In this document: in pieces, positions 35,928 to 45,564 of the stretch
Layout of the letters: each line of letters opens with the position of its first letter
Position numbering within the stretch: the stretch's first letter is position 1
Notes under the pieces: generated by a model
What the model saw: the letters and a program-made list of their open reading frames with translations, nothing else
The model's database searches: none
Told to the model about the DNA's origin: nothing
NCBI GenBank assembly: GCA_963676095.1
Contig: OY781040.1
Span: 248,001 to 312,000, forward strand
DNA length: 64,000 nucleotides
Direction of reading: 5' to 3'
Source of the DNA: G963676095 sp963676095
Lineage (GTDB): Bacteria > Bacteroidota > Bacteroidia > Bacteroidales > Prolixibacteraceae
Program-made: the position numbers and the translations under genes

Positions 35928-37937
35928 TTACCTCCTGATATTACGGACTTTAACTTCCTGTTCAATCACTGAAACAAGTTCTTTCCCTTTTCCTGTTAAT
36001 TCTCCTTTTATATAAATAGTTATTGGTTCCTGCTCTGATGTGGTTGTAGTTAATGAAGAACTGCTGTAAGTGCCGGTCGTATCATATACCCCGGCATTTG
36101 ATGAATATGTTCCGGAACTTCCACTTGCAGCACTACCAAGGGAATTTTTAACAAATGTTCCTAGCGCAACGAGGGCTACTCCTGCCGCAATTGCAACGGC
36201 CGGATTAAGGCTTTCCAATGCTTTTTTAATTCCTAAAACTGCTAATCCTGTAGCTATAGCAATTTTACCGACCTGTATAGCCATATCCCCCATTGTGTCG
36301 CCTACAAGCTGAGATAATGATTTTATTCCTTCTCCCCCTGATAATAAGGTTCCCATAGCTTCGCCGAATCCAGTAGCCAAAGTTGAAAAAGATTCATTTA
36401 TTACAGATGTAGCATCAATCCAAACATTTGAAATATCATTTGCCACCTTAGCATGATCCTCTGCAAATTTTTGAAGCTTATCCGTTTCAAAATCCTGATC
36501 AATAACTTTTCTCCATTCTTTTGTCCCATCTGCATTTATTACAAGCTGAAGATCTACTTTCTTAGACTCTTCTGTTAAAACTTCCTTCCATTCTTTCACC
36601 CCGTCATCATTCACGACAAGCTTCATTTCTTTTTTAAATGAAGTATCGCCGTACTGGGTACCAATCGGCTTTAAATTACCGCTTAACGCTTTAGTTTTTT
36701 CATTAAGGTCCTTTAAAATAGATTCAATTTCAGCCTCATATTTTTGCCGGTCAATAATGTTATTATCAAGGGATGTTCTAAAAGCCTGTTGTTCCAGATC
36801 GGCCGCTTTTCGTATCAGCTTAATGCGTTCATCATAGGTCAGCTTTTGATTATCTGACTGATCTTTTAAAAGACTTGCTTCTGCATTATAGGAAGCTATC
36901 TTTTTTTGAGCTATCTCCTGAACAACTGTATTTTCCGCATTCTGTATGCGGATTCTTGTTTGAATTATTGACTGTTGCTCCTTTTCCCGTGCAACGATTT
37001 TATCAATGAGATTATATAATGTCTCTTTTGCATTTGCATCATCTAAGGTCAATTCTTTCGCAAGTTCCTGAGCCTCCAATGAGCCAATTTGTCCTTTTTT
37101 AATGCGCTCAATTAATTCAAGTCCTTTTTCATCAAGCTTTAATGTTTTACTCTTTTGATCGTAACTATCCAGTGCTGCGGCAAGCTCTTCATTCGCAAGA
37201 TCAAGTGATTTCTGAGAAATTTGTTGTTCCAGATCCCCAGCTTTTTGTATAGCTTTAACACGTTCATTGTCATTTGTAAGTTTATCCTTTGCAATTGCGC
37301 GTAGCCTTTGTATTTCTGTCATTGCGGATTCTTTTTCCGCTTCATATAATTTTGAACGCCGTTCAAGATCAAGCACTGCATCTTTTAATTTCTGAGCAGC
37401 ATTATATTCGTTTTTTATCTCTTCTGTGATTCCGGAAAATGCTTTTCTTGCAAGTTCAGCAGCCCCTTTTAAATCAAGAGAAATTAATTTAATCAAAGCT
37501 TCACCAAGAACAGAGAATCTATCAAGCATTACATTAACAATAGCCTTAAATCCTGCAAGCTTCACAGCCAATTTATCAGCCCATATAGTAGAACGGGAAA
37601 ATAATGTAACAAGGGATCCCAAAGCTACAACAATAGCTCCAATCCCGGTACCTATAAGAGCTAATTTAAGTATTTTTAAGGCACTTGATAAGAAATTACC
37701 TCCGGCTGCGGCCCCTTTAAATCCTGCAGATACAGCAGAGGCCTGCTTTTTTGCCTCATTCATGCCCTGCGTAACAGCAGACATATTCACACCGAACATA
37801 GAGGCAAATTTTGAAAAAGCGTCTCCGGCCTGGTTTGAAAAACCGTCAATTGCAGTCTTTCCGGATTCCATATCCTTTTTAAAATTTTTCGTGTCTGCCG
37901 AAAACCGGACCTTTAAATTACTGACAGTATCTGACAT
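35928..37937 (-). CDS. Tail tape measure protein
   Basis: 669 residues. The N-terminal NLKVRFSADTKNFKKDMESGK and the hydrophobic ALKILKLALIGTGIGAIVVALGSL are standard for tape measures. A long coiled coil with repeated ...AIQKAGDLEQQISQKSLDLANEEL... units follows. A second hydrophobic patch (IAIATGLAVLGIKKALES...AIAAGVALVALGTFV) lies near the C-terminus. Sets tail length: a tail near 100 nm would be expected from the usual ratio. Confidence 0.92.
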   Translation of the reverse strand: MSDTVSNLKVRFSADTKNFKKDMESGKTAIDGFSNQAGDAFSKFASMFGVNMSAVTQGMNEAKKQASAVSAGFKGAAAGGNFLSSALKILKLALIGTGIGAIVVALGSLVTLFSRSTIWADKLAVKLAGFKAIVNVMLDRFSVLGEALIKLISLDLKGAAELARKAFSGITEEIKNEYNAAQKLKDAVLDLERRSKLYEAEKESAMTEIQRLRAIAKDKLTNDNERVKAIQKAGDLEQQISQKSLDLANEELAAALDSYDQKSKTLKLDEKGLELIERIKKGQIGSLEAQELAKELTLDDANAKETLYNLIDKIVAREKEQQSIIQTRIRIQNAENTVVQEIAQKKIASYNAEASLLKDQSDNQKLTYDERIKLIRKAADLEQQAFRTSLDNNIIDRQKYEAEIESILKDLNEKTKALSGNLKPIGTQYGDTSFKKEMKLVVNDDGVKEWKEVLTEESKKVDLQLVINADGTKEWRKVIDQDFETDKLQKFAEDHAKVANDISNVWIDATSVINESFSTLATGFGEAMGTLLSGGEGIKSLSQLVGDTMGDMAIQVGKIAIATGLAVLGIKKALESLNPAVAIAAGVALVALGTFVKNSLGSAASGSSGTYSSNAGVYDTTGTYSSSSLTTTTSEQEPITIYIKGELTGKGKELVSVIEQEVKVRNIRR

Positions 37938-37939
37938 TT

Positions 37940-38311
37940 TTATTTTATTTTAGGAAGCATATCAAACAACTTATTACTGCGCTCAATGATTTCTCCCTCT
38001 GTTAATGACATTTCCGGTTCTTTTTCCTTTTTATCCAGGTCCCACGGGAACGGCCAAAGCTCCTCAGGAGGCAAGCGGTCCTCTTTTTTTATCTGTATAT
38101 TAAAAAGGATTGAAGTCTGTGTTCTGATCAGGTTACATTTCAATCGCTGATTTGCTTCCTCTGTTTCATTTTTTTGCTGAAGCATCAGAAAAAAATCCTT
38201 TAAGCGCATTTCCCAGAATTGGCCTGAAGCTAAACCAAGATAGCCAAGTCCTATTTTGAGAAATAAGTCAATATCCAACGAGCCGGGTTTAATTTCCGGC
38301 CCGTCTTCATT
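37940..38311 (-). CDS. Tail assembly chaperone extension (T), probably made by frameshift
   Basis: The frame is open from the A10 run of the upstream chaperone gene down to 37940 (KNEDGPEIKPGSLDIDLFLK...). It has no ATG near its start; the only alternative is a TTG at 38278. In lambda-like phages this second part is joined to the first (G) by ribosomal frameshifting and helps tape-measure folding. Size (about 112-123 residues), position just upstream of the tape measure gene and the slippery run all agree. Confidence 0.75.
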   Translation of the reverse strand, partial: NEDGPEIKPGSLDIDLFLKIGLGYLGLASGQFWEMRLKDFFLMLQQKNETEEANQRLKCNLIRTQTSILFNIQIKKEDRLPPEELWPFPWDLDKKEKEPEMSLTEGEIIERSNKLFDMLPKIK

Positions 38312-38624
38312 TTTTTTTTAATTCAAGTTGCTTGCTTGATGAATGTTTTGCATAGATCAATAACAAGTCCCTGACATCGCCAGGCTGCAACATAGACCCA
38401 AATTCATCCTTAGAATAAGGAAAATCAATTTTATCCAACCGGCACCCTTCACATACCCCTTCATACACCAGTCCCGTTACTTGTTGCGCTTTCAGCTTAC
38501 CCAGATCATCAGCCTGCCCCAGGCTTAACCCTTCCTTATCTAAGAAATTTGCGGTCGTATTCCAGTTAAATTCGACCCGGTAACTTTTATTTTCTATTTC
38601 TATATAATCCCGTTGCATAATCAA
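38307..38624 (-). CDS. Tail assembly chaperone (G)
   Basis: 105 residues, located between the tail tube and the tape measure genes. It ends LELKKK at a TGA immediately after ten consecutive A residues. Most ribosomes would stop here and a fraction would shift into the T frame. A Cys pair (VCEGCRL) is visible but no named domain is evident. Confidence 0.8.
   Translation of the reverse strand: MIMQRDYIEIENKSYRVEFNWNTTANFLDKEGLSLGQADDLGKLKAQQVTGLVYEGVCEGCRLDKIDFPYSKDEFGSMLQPGDVRDLLLIYAKHSSSKQLELKKK
38310..38319 (-). other. A10 slippery run, putative programmed frameshift site
   Basis: On the coding strand the site reads TTAAAAAAAAAATGA. The T frame is +1 (equivalently -2) relative to G, and the -1 frame does not lead into T. 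A GC-rich inverted segment (GGGCCGG...CCCGGC) follows within 12 nt. Confidence 0.65.
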
Positions 38625-38627
38625 TTA

Positions 38628-39053
38628 TTAAGCTACTGTTCCGGTTGTCAAACCATTATCCTCCCCAATGCAACTCAGGGCATAGGTCATAAAATTTTCA
38701 GAGTCAGAATCCTCCGAATAATCAGAGATGATCATATTTCCGCTTTCCGTCGCATCACCGGAAACAATTCCCCCGTAAACAAACGGAATTGACGTTCCGG
38801 CCTTTACAGCGGCCCTCAGATCTGCAATATCCATCTGCGTAGTGGCGTCACCAGCTTCATTAACCATACAGGTACCATTTACTGTGAAAGTATTCTGATA
38901 TCCATCAACCTGCCGGGATGTTTTACCTGCATCATCCTTAATTTTACTTTCTTTAACAACAGGTGTAATCTTAAATGATCCGGATGTTTCACCTGCACAT
39001 TTTTTTCCGTTTAGCAAAAAACGAATGTTGTAGCCTTTAATCTTGTTTGCCAT
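38628..39053 (-). CDS. Major tail tube protein
   Basis: 141 residues, beta-rich, beginning MANKIKGYNIRFLLNGKK with paired strands and a C-terminal ALSCIGEDNG strand. Length and position (after the connector genes, before the tail chaperones) are those of a siphovirus tail tube protein. The leader AATTTGATAAAAA resembles those of other highly expressed genes of this phage. Confidence 0.8.
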   Translation of the reverse strand: MANKIKGYNIRFLLNGKKCAGETSGSFKITPVVKESKIKDDAGKTSRQVDGYQNTFTVNGTCMVNEAGDATTQMDIADLRAAVKAGTSIPFVYGGIVSGDATESGNMIISDYSEDSDSENFMTYALSCIGEDNGLTTGTVA

Positions 39054-39072
39054 TTTTTATCAAATTTTATTA

Positions 39073-39438
39073 TTATCTGTTTTTTGTATCAAAACGGAAT
39101 TCGAGGTCATTTCTGAACGAACCCGTTTGCGCATCATAATAAGAACCACTTGCATCAGTAAGTAGTACATCCTCAATATAAGTGCCCCCTATTTCTCTGT
39201 TCATAGCCACTACAGCCGCATGAATAAGATCAACATTTTCATCAAGCCTATCCAGATCATTATCTATTACATAAATACTTACCTGCTGAAGATATCCAAC
39301 TATACCGTCTTTTGTCCGGACAGGCGACGGTATCGCCTCAAATACCTGAAACGGAGGAGTAGCCTCTACCTGGTCCCCGATAAGAGGAAAAGCCGGAACA
39401 ATAGGATTAAGCACAATATAAAGAGCATCAAGTATCAT
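39073..39438 (-). CDS. Tail terminator-like protein (DUF3168-type)
   Basis: 121 residues: helical start, then beta strands with VGYLQQVSIYVID and a LEFRFDTKNR C-terminus, resembling DUF3168/lambda gpU-like tail terminators. Overlaps the gp10-like gene by 4 nt. Confidence 0.7.
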   Translation of the reverse strand: MILDALYIVLNPIVPAFPLIGDQVEATPPFQVFEAIPSPVRTKDGIVGYLQQVSIYVIDNDLDRLDENVDLIHAAVVAMNREIGGTYIEDVLLTDASGSYYDAQTGSFRNDLEFRFDTKNR

Positions 39439-39932
39439 TTTACTGCATATTTATCAAGAAATTTTACTGTTTCATTTTGTAATTCAGCCATGATAGTTTT
39501 ATCGACCTGTGATTGTGTACGATTCCAGCTTGATTCTACAAATACAAGAGGACGGATCCCGCCTCTCCAGGATTGAGTACCCGGTTTTCTTGCTTTTATA
39601 AAATGATGACTCCCATCGCGGTTTGATAATGTCCCATAATTCATCCAATACGCCTTTGACCAGGCAGGGAAATAACTTCCTGTTGTCCGGAACCCGACTG
39701 ATATTGAAATTCCTTTCCCGTTTTTTATCCCTATAGCTTTGCGTGTATTGCCTGTTTTACGGGGAGTAACGGACCTTAAATCTCTTACGAATATCCTTGC
39801 CCCTTTTCGCAACGTAGCAAGTATAGGTTTTTTTGCATACTTGGAAGGGAGCTTTTCAAATATTTCATTAACATTTTCCAAGCCTTTAAATTCAACTTCA
39901 ACAGGATTATTATAGCCATAAGTCTTTTTCAT
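39435..39932 (-). CDS. HK97 gp10-like tail completion protein
   Basis: 165 residues with the family layout: VEFKGLENVNEIFEKLPSKYAKK, a basic helical block (RKGARIFVRDLRSVTPRKTGNTR) and a conserved Gly-rich middle. The typical RKTG motif is present. It overlaps both neighbours by 4 nt, which indicates translational coupling. Confidence 0.8.
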   Translation of the reverse strand: MKKTYGYNNPVEVEFKGLENVNEIFEKLPSKYAKKPILATLRKGARIFVRDLRSVTPRKTGNTRKAIGIKNGKGISISVGFRTTGSYFPAWSKAYWMNYGTLSNRDGSHHFIKARKPGTQSWRGGIRPLVFVESSWNRTQSQVDKTIMAELQNETVKFLDKYAVK

Positions 39933-40258
39933 TTTAGTACACGGATTACTTTAACCTTCATAAAAAGACGCCGGTTAAAACGTTCAATACTCAGAATATT
40001 ATATTCGGATCCTTCATAGTTTATCCGGTATGTCTCATCTATTTCAGAATAATTATAACCTGTGAAAAGAAAAGAATCAGGAACAACAATACGTTCCGTC
40101 TCAACAGTCTCTTCACCTCCTAACCGTTCTACCTTAACAAAAGCTTTACGGAAATCAGCGAATGTTTCCACATATTGCCCCTTGCTTCCTTTTATACGGA
40201 TAGGCTTTCTGAACATTACAAGTTCTGTCATCTGATTGATAATAGATCCTTCGCTCAT
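39929..40258 (-). CDS. Head closure / head-tail adaptor protein
   Basis: 109 residues, beta-barrel-like: FRKPIRIKGSKGQYVETF, VERLGGEETVETERIV and the YEGSEYNILSIER...VKVIRVLK ending typical of SPP1 gp16-like / phage_H_T_join adaptors. Confidence 0.75.
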   Translation of the reverse strand: MSEGSIINQMTELVMFRKPIRIKGSKGQYVETFADFRKAFVKVERLGGEETVETERIVVPDSFLFTGYNYSEIDETYRINYEGSEYNILSIERFNRRLFMKVKVIRVLK

Positions 40259-40800
40259 AGCCGGTAATTTCTTAAAAGGTTTATACTGGCTTTCGGAAGG
40301 TTTTCAACCGAATCAACCGGATTCTCGACCCGCTTACCTACCATTAACACGATAGCGCTGATAATCCCTTTCGGGATTTTAGTGTTTTCATCATACCCGG
40401 AAGTAAACCGGATCTGCACAGCATCAGGACGCTCATAAGTATAAAACCGGTCCGGGAACCAGATTACGGCAGGTTCTGATGAGAGATCATAAGCAACTGA
40501 ATCAATATCATTTTTATTAATTTCTGTTAATTGATTGTTTAAATCATAATAATTAATTGAAACAATCTGTTGAATAGGACATTTTTTTAACAGAATCTGA
40601 TATTGCCAGCATGGGAAACGAACTTCCCATGTAGCAGTTAACAACTGCCGTCCGGTAAAACGCTCAGCCACTTCTATAGCGACTTCAATGTAAGATTCAA
40701 TAGCTGAATCTTTCTCATCAAAGAAAATACCGATCTGCGATTTTACATCAGCAACAGAAATGACCGATCCGGACGGAGGAGTTATTAACTTGTAATCCAT
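40255..40800 (-). CDS. Head-tail connector (gp6-like)
   Basis: 181 residues. VADVKSQIGIFFDEKDSAIE, then YIEVAIEVAERFTGRQL, is the signature of phage gp6-like connectors, which bind beneath the portal. The C-terminal IPKGIISAIVLMVGKRVENP helix agrees. Confidence 0.85.
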   Translation of the reverse strand: MDYKLITPPSGSVISVADVKSQIGIFFDEKDSAIESYIEVAIEVAERFTGRQLLTATWEVRFPCWQYQILLKKCPIQQIVSINYYDLNNQLTEINKNDIDSVAYDLSSEPAVIWFPDRFYTYERPDAVQIRFTSGYDENTKIPKGIISAIVLMVGKRVENPVDSVENLPKASINLLRNYRL

Positions 40801-40807
40801 AACTTTA

Positions 40808-41107
40808 CTATGTCAGAGATTCAATATACTTGATGATATCGCTTGCCGTTTTGGAACCGATCCCCTTAAAATCCACAAGCGTTTCCTTTACTTTTTTAAC
40901 ATCTTCAAGCGTTTTTATGCCTTCTTTATAAAGAATTTCGCGCGCCGGTAAATCATCAGGAAGCGTATTTTCATCGCCTTCGGTTTCCGGAATAGCTATC
41001 ATGTGCCCGGACTCTATCCATGTCGCACATATTTTAGCCTCTAAATCGGCTATTTCTCCACCGAAATACCCCATTCCAGGAACCGGTTTTCTAATTTTAA
41101 CCTTCAT
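40808..41107 (-). CDS. Small phage protein with helix-hairpin-helix C-terminus
   Basis: 99 residues between the capsid and connector genes. The C-terminal KETLVDFKGIGSKTASDIIK is a helix-hairpin-helix motif. The position suggests a connector-region accessory factor; no specific function is recognised. Confidence 0.7.
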   Translation of the reverse strand: MKVKIRKPVPGMGYFGGEIADLEAKICATWIESGHMIAIPETEGDENTLPDDLPAREILYKEGIKTLEDVKKVKETLVDFKGIGSKTASDIIKYIESLT

Positions 41108-41117
41108 ACTTATAAGA

Positions 41118-42410
41118 TTAAGCGGTTAACACATCCTTAGAAGCTGAAAAAGTTTCGTTATTGCGTAATTCCACATCCGCAAATTCGCTGAAAACAAGCT
41201 TTATTTCGTTATAATCAGCCCGCGTAAACTGATCGACAACTATATCCAGACCTCCCCACATTCCAATAAAAAGCTGATTCCAGACTCCTGCTATAATTGC
41301 GCTTAATCCAGTTCCTGTCCCTTTTGTCAGATTTGAAGGCACTGCGTTTGTCATTGCAGCCCGATATCCGTTAACTTCATTATTTTCCCAGATATACCCA
41401 GCTACACCAGTAGATTTTAAGGTGGTTTTAAGTTTTCCGCGAACCTTAGCATTTGTAAGATACGCGATATCGCCGATTACATTATCCTGAGCAATTTCCG
41501 TTTCAAGCTTCACAATATTTGCCCAATCTATTGCGGCACCATCAGTTCCCAACGCAACGGAACCAATTCCGGAAGTATTCAAAATGCCGATAGGTTCTGC
41601 GCCCGTTCCGCTTCCGTTTATAGCCGCATTCTGAATGCCTTGTGCCAAAGCAGCAATTAATTCGTCACGGATCATCATTTCTGCTACATTTGCAGTCTGA
41701 ACAAGCAATTGTTTAGAAAGAGCACCTGCAACCATCAGATTTTTAGGAATTAGTGTAGCTTTTGAAAAGGCTTCCTTTGTGAAAGAAACATTACTTCCCT
41801 CAGCTACCCAGGCGGCACTAAAACTACCCCCCCTCAATAAAGGCAGATTCCCTATCAATCCAGTAAGAAAACGGGCACCAAGTCCGGTAATCACCAAGGC
41901 ATTTTTAAGACTTTCAATAAACATATAGGGCTCATCCTGTACTAGGTTTCCCCCATCTGCGGCAGTTGTCACATTTTGACCTGTAGATGCCCTCGAAATA
42001 CGGGAATTTTCTAAAACCATAAGGGGAACACCAATTCCTTTTACCCGGCTTCCTGAAACTCCGACAAGGCTACGTTCCTTCTCCGCTTCTTTATGCATTT
42101 CACCTTCGAGTCCGTCAACATTATCCATAGAATTTCCTTTACGGATATATTCGTTGATAGCACGATGAAATGAAAATTTTGCAACTTCTTTTCTTTCCTT
42201 GTCGGAAATATGATCAGATGCAAACCGTTTTTTCCCTGCCTCGATGAGCTCCGCATCATCCAGATCGTTTGTCAAGTTCCGGATATCAGTCCTTAGTGTT
42301 GTCATTTCTGAGGTTTCTTCCTCAGAACGCTTATCCTTAGTGGCTAATTCCTCAAATCTTTCCACTTTACCGGACAGCTCTTTACGAATTTCAAAAGGTT
42401 TCTTGTCCAT
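41118..42410 (-). CDS. HK97-family major capsid protein
   Basis: 430 residues from the ATG at 42410 (three residues shorter than the longest frame), chosen because it follows an AATTTGATACAA leader shared with other phage genes. Residues 1-115 are a helical, charged delta/scaffold domain. The HK97-fold body follows with EPYMFIESLKNALVITGLGA, ...GSFSAAWVAEGSNVSFTKEAF and a late IVDQFTRADYNEIKLVF strand. The prohead protease probably removes the delta domain. Confidence 0.93.
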   Translation of the reverse strand: MDKKPFEIRKELSGKVERFEELATKDKRSEEETSEMTTLRTDIRNLTNDLDDAELIEAGKKRFASDHISDKERKEVAKFSFHRAINEYIRKGNSMDNVDGLEGEMHKEAEKERSLVGVSGSRVKGIGVPLMVLENSRISRASTGQNVTTAADGGNLVQDEPYMFIESLKNALVITGLGARFLTGLIGNLPLLRGGSFSAAWVAEGSNVSFTKEAFSKATLIPKNLMVAGALSKQLLVQTANVAEMMIRDELIAALAQGIQNAAINGSGTGAEPIGILNTSGIGSVALGTDGAAIDWANIVKLETEIAQDNVIGDIAYLTNAKVRGKLKTTLKSTGVAGYIWENNEVNGYRAAMTNAVPSNLTKGTGTGLSAIIAGVWNQLFIGMWGGLDIVVDQFTRADYNEIKLVFSEFADVELRNNETFSASKDVLTA

Positions 42411-42429
42411 TTGTATCAAATTTTTATTG

Positions 42430-43365
42430 TTATTTATTAGCCATTAAGGCCAGTTTAGAACGTGTTAACAGGATAAGATCATTATCATTATCCCTTGTAT
42501 TGATGTTTTCATCCTCATTTCCTAAATCATTAAGGGTTACAGCAATAATTTCACTGCATTGACGATAATAATTCATCAGTTCAGTCAGTTCATTCCGTTT
42601 TTCACGCTGTTCATTGAAAATATTTCGTAAATCTTCAATAGCTTCTTTTTCAGAAAGCATTTTCCTTATTTTATCCGGATCTGTTGTCCTGATATCCAGA
42701 TCTTTGCCATCTAGAAGATCCAAAAGATCCTGAACCCGCATTTCTTCTATTTTACTTTTCCGGAACTTGCTTCCAAGTTGTTTAAGTGCATAGTTGATAG
42801 CTGCTGCAGCGTTTTCGCTCACTTTTCGCTGAACAGCATCCGGATTTGAAGGGATATTCACAATCGAATATTCTAATAATTCCTGACCGGCAAAGTAGTA
42901 GGTAGGATCTTCCCCGTCTATAGCTTCTGATCCTTTACCCCAGTTTCCTTTTCCGATCGGTTCAAATCCTACAGATACAGATCTCAAAGATCCGAAAATG
43001 ACTTTTCTGAAAATTTTATCTGCTTTGACATTAATATCATCAGTCTCAAAATTAGTGTCTCCGATCATTTGTTTTTTTTCTTTTTCCCCCTCAAACCGGA
43101 TCCCAACATTTTTTCCGATTACAGAATCAGGATCAGATGATCCTAAAAATGATCTTCCATAAATTTCGTGCATATATCCGATAAGTGGATTTGCTTTATA
43201 ATCATCCAAAGCCCAACCATCAATATTCAGGACCGTTCCATGACGGTCTTTCCTGGAAGAGCTTAACACGAAAGGAATTATTCTTGTCTCTTCGGCATTT
43301 TTGGGAATCTCACGAACATACCCAAAACGACGGTCCGCATGTTGAAAATCAGTTGTTGTTTCCAT
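42430..43365 (-). CDS. HK97-family prohead protease
   Basis: 311 residues from the ATG at 43365. The protease domain has IIPFVLSSSRKDRHGTVLN, YMHEIYGRSF (the catalytic His region) and IFGSLRSVSVGFEP, with the usual Ser in SVSVGF. A helical C-terminal extension of about 120 residues could act as scaffold. The start overlaps the portal gene's end by 17 nt. Confidence 0.9.
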   Translation of the reverse strand: METTTDFQHADRRFGYVREIPKNAEETRIIPFVLSSSRKDRHGTVLNIDGWALDDYKANPLIGYMHEIYGRSFLGSSDPDSVIGKNVGIRFEGEKEKKQMIGDTNFETDDINVKADKIFRKVIFGSLRSVSVGFEPIGKGNWGKGSEAIDGEDPTYYFAGQELLEYSIVNIPSNPDAVQRKVSENAAAAINYALKQLGSKFRKSKIEEMRVQDLLDLLDGKDLDIRTTDPDKIRKMLSEKEAIEDLRNIFNEQREKRNELTELMNYYRQCSEIIAVTLNDLGNEDENINTRDNDNDLILLTRSKLALMANK

Positions 43366-44578
43366 TGCCGGTATTTTTTTGATTTTTATTAACTGCATTT
43401 TGAATAATATCCGCCAGATTCAGGTTAGACGGATAGAGATACTCATCCAAAGTTTTCGGTCCTTTCTCCATATTTTCCATTTCCCTGACTTCATTCCGGT
43501 TCATCCATCCGTCCTGTATCGCATTATGATAGAGTGCTGCCCGTGTTTGTGTATCACCACGAAGCAATCCATTGAGATCGAACTTCGTATCAATAACATC
43601 CTTTTCACCTTCGAACAAAAGTTTATCTTCTATCTCTGTTTCAAAACGCTTCACAGACGGACGGATCGAATATTTTACAAACTGAATATCCTGGTGTTCG
43701 ATGTTGCTGAATGTCGAATGAGTATTTTCAGCAAGCATGTGCGGAGGAATATTAAAAATCCGGGCAATGTCCTGAATAGTGAATGTCCTTTGCTCGATCA
43801 TCTGAGCGGCTTCCGGTGAAATACTAATCTCATTATATTTTATCCCGTATTCCAATAATGGAGTTTCAAAATTTTTATAAGATGAAAGATGCTTCATTAT
43901 CCGTTCATACTGTTCATCACCAAGTGACTGATCAGTCTGGTATACTCCTTTCAGATGCCCTCCCTTTTCAAAAAATTGAGCATTGAAATTTTCAGCTGCC
44001 AGTCCTAAACCAATGGTCTGACTCATGTTGTTGATCGGATCCACACCCCGGATGCCGTCTTTCGTGAATAATTTAAAATGAAGGACTTCATAACCGGCAT
44101 ATATTCCTTGATGATCTCCATAATGAACTTTATAAAATAGCTCATTATTAGCACGCTCAACGGAAACATAAGCGGATTTAACAGGCCAAAGAGCAACTGG
44201 ATCCCCATAGGTATTTCGTTCAATGATTGCATAAGAATTGCCCCATCCATCTACATAAGAATTCATGAATTCCCAAAAAGTAAATATATTCATATAACTA
44301 TTTGGCTTCCTGCTAATTAGATAGTTTACAGGATGAGAATAAAGAACTTTCTTTTTCCCACCTGTTTGTTGTATTACTGATTTTGGAAGAGATGCAATAT
44401 TTTCGGAACGGATCCGAATAGCAGAAAAAACAGCCGAAAATTTTAATGCCGTGTCATGATTTACACTAACACCGGCTGTTTTTACTCCCCGGAAATCAGG
44501 GACGTACTGATCTGTAGGAATTACCTGTAGACCACGCTTTTTAGCGATAAAATTTAAACTACGATCTATCAGCTTCAC
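43349..44578 (-). CDS. Phage portal protein (HK97 type)
   Basis: 409 residues starting at GTG (44578), after the leader AAAATTGATACAAG. Portal features: VFSAIRIRSENIASLPKSV, HPVNYLISRKPNSYM, TFWEFMNSYVDGWGNSYA and RTFTIQDIARIFNIPPHMLA. It forms the dodecameric DNA-entry ring. Confidence 0.93.
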   Translation of the reverse strand: MKLIDRSLNFIAKKRGLQVIPTDQYVPDFRGVKTAGVSVNHDTALKFSAVFSAIRIRSENIASLPKSVIQQTGGKKKVLYSHPVNYLISRKPNSYMNIFTFWEFMNSYVDGWGNSYAIIERNTYGDPVALWPVKSAYVSVERANNELFYKVHYGDHQGIYAGYEVLHFKLFTKDGIRGVDPINNMSQTIGLGLAAENFNAQFFEKGGHLKGVYQTDQSLGDEQYERIMKHLSSYKNFETPLLEYGIKYNEISISPEAAQMIEQRTFTIQDIARIFNIPPHMLAENTHSTFSNIEHQDIQFVKYSIRPSVKRFETEIEDKLLFEGEKDVIDTKFDLNGLLRGDTQTRAALYHNAIQDGWMNRNEVREMENMEKGPKTLDEYLYPSNLNLADIIQNAVNKNQKNTGNGNNN

Positions 44579-44665
44579 CTTGTATCAATTTTGTTAATAC
44601 AAAGGTTGAAACCTATAGGAAAAAAATCAATACGACATTGTCGGGTTTTTTTAAAACAATTGAAG

Positions 44666-44983
44666 CTAATTTCTATTTTTTGTTTTTTTGCGGGTTGCCT
44701 GTCTGTGAACTTTGTCATAATTATTATGACATTTCTGACATAGAAATGCTAAATTATCATCATCACAGTTTTCAGGAATATGATCCAAATGTGCAACAGT
44801 ACAAACTACCCGGATTGTATTATCTTCATCCTGAAGGCAAATTTCACGGGAAAAACGATTTATCCACGAATGATTAACGACGCCACACCATTCACATTTA
44901 TTATTTGCACGGGACCTAATTTTTTCCCTGATTTCCTTCCAGTTTTTTGGATATCGCTTTTTATTTTCCTGTTTAATTGGCAT
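44666..44983 (-). CDS. HNH endonuclease, packaging-associated
   Basis: 105 residues. Zinc-binding CEWC, then VAHLDHIPENCDDDNLAFLCQKCHN carries the HNH/N catalytic core. HNH proteins beside terminase and portal genes stimulate terminase cleavage in HK97-like phages; that role is inferred from position. Confidence 0.88.
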   Translation of the reverse strand: MPIKQENKKRYPKNWKEIREKIRSRANNKCEWCGVVNHSWINRFSREICLQDEDNTIRVVCTVAHLDHIPENCDDDNLAFLCQKCHNNYDKVHRQATRKKTKNRN

Positions 44984-44987
44984 TTTA

Positions 44988-45545
44988 TCAATAATATTTA
45001 CAGTGTTTGTATGTACGAAACGAATTGTAATTCATTTTTAATTTAACATGCTTCCATAAATCAATTTCTAACATGTTGCACAATCTTTCAATATTTAGAA
45101 GTGCATATAATATTCGCTCTGTCTCAGAATATCGATAACAAACAAGATCCTTACAGATCGCAAAGATGTTCTCTGGAAATGATTTATTTTTAGCAACAGT
45201 TGCTTGCAAAAGGATAGCATCGCTCAAAAGATATTTTCGTAATCCAGACAAATCAAGTAACCGGATGACAGTATCGGCAAGTTCATCCTCAATAGAATCC
45301 TTTATATATATTTCAAAATTAAAAGTAAAAGAGATTGGTAAGGTTTCATCATTAATAAGATTTTTTTCAAAAGCATCTAAGTCTGCTCTTTTATTCTTCC
45401 TATCCGCTTCAACCGCTTCGGAAAGTTCAGTTACTATGAGCATAAGTAGTGTATCATTACTTATTTTTTTGTCATGGAAACCCTTAGCAACATTAGCTAA
45501 GTAGATTTCATTTGATAACTTGTTTAAATTAGGTCTTATTGTCAT
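44988..45545 (-). CDS. MazG-like nucleotide pyrophosphohydrolase
   Basis: 185 residues. LIVTELSEAVEADRK and IEDELADTVIRLLDLSG give the ExxE...ExxD metal site of all-alpha NTP pyrophosphohydrolases. Phage relatives hydrolyse (d)NTPs or alarmones. The C-terminal 80 residues are not recognised. Confidence 0.8.
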   Translation of the reverse strand: MTIRPNLNKLSNEIYLANVAKGFHDKKISNDTLLMLIVTELSEAVEADRKNKRADLDAFEKNLINDETLPISFTFNFEIYIKDSIEDELADTVIRLLDLSGLRKYLLSDAILLQATVAKNKSFPENIFAICKDLVCYRYSETERILYALLNIERLCNMLEIDLWKHVKLKMNYNSFRTYKHCKYY

Positions 45546-45564
45546 TTTGATTGATTAAAATAAT

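Noticed and set aside
37426..37953. 175-codon open frame antisense to the tape measure gene
   Set aside because: Low-complexity mirror of the coiled-coil coding sequence; no independent evidence.
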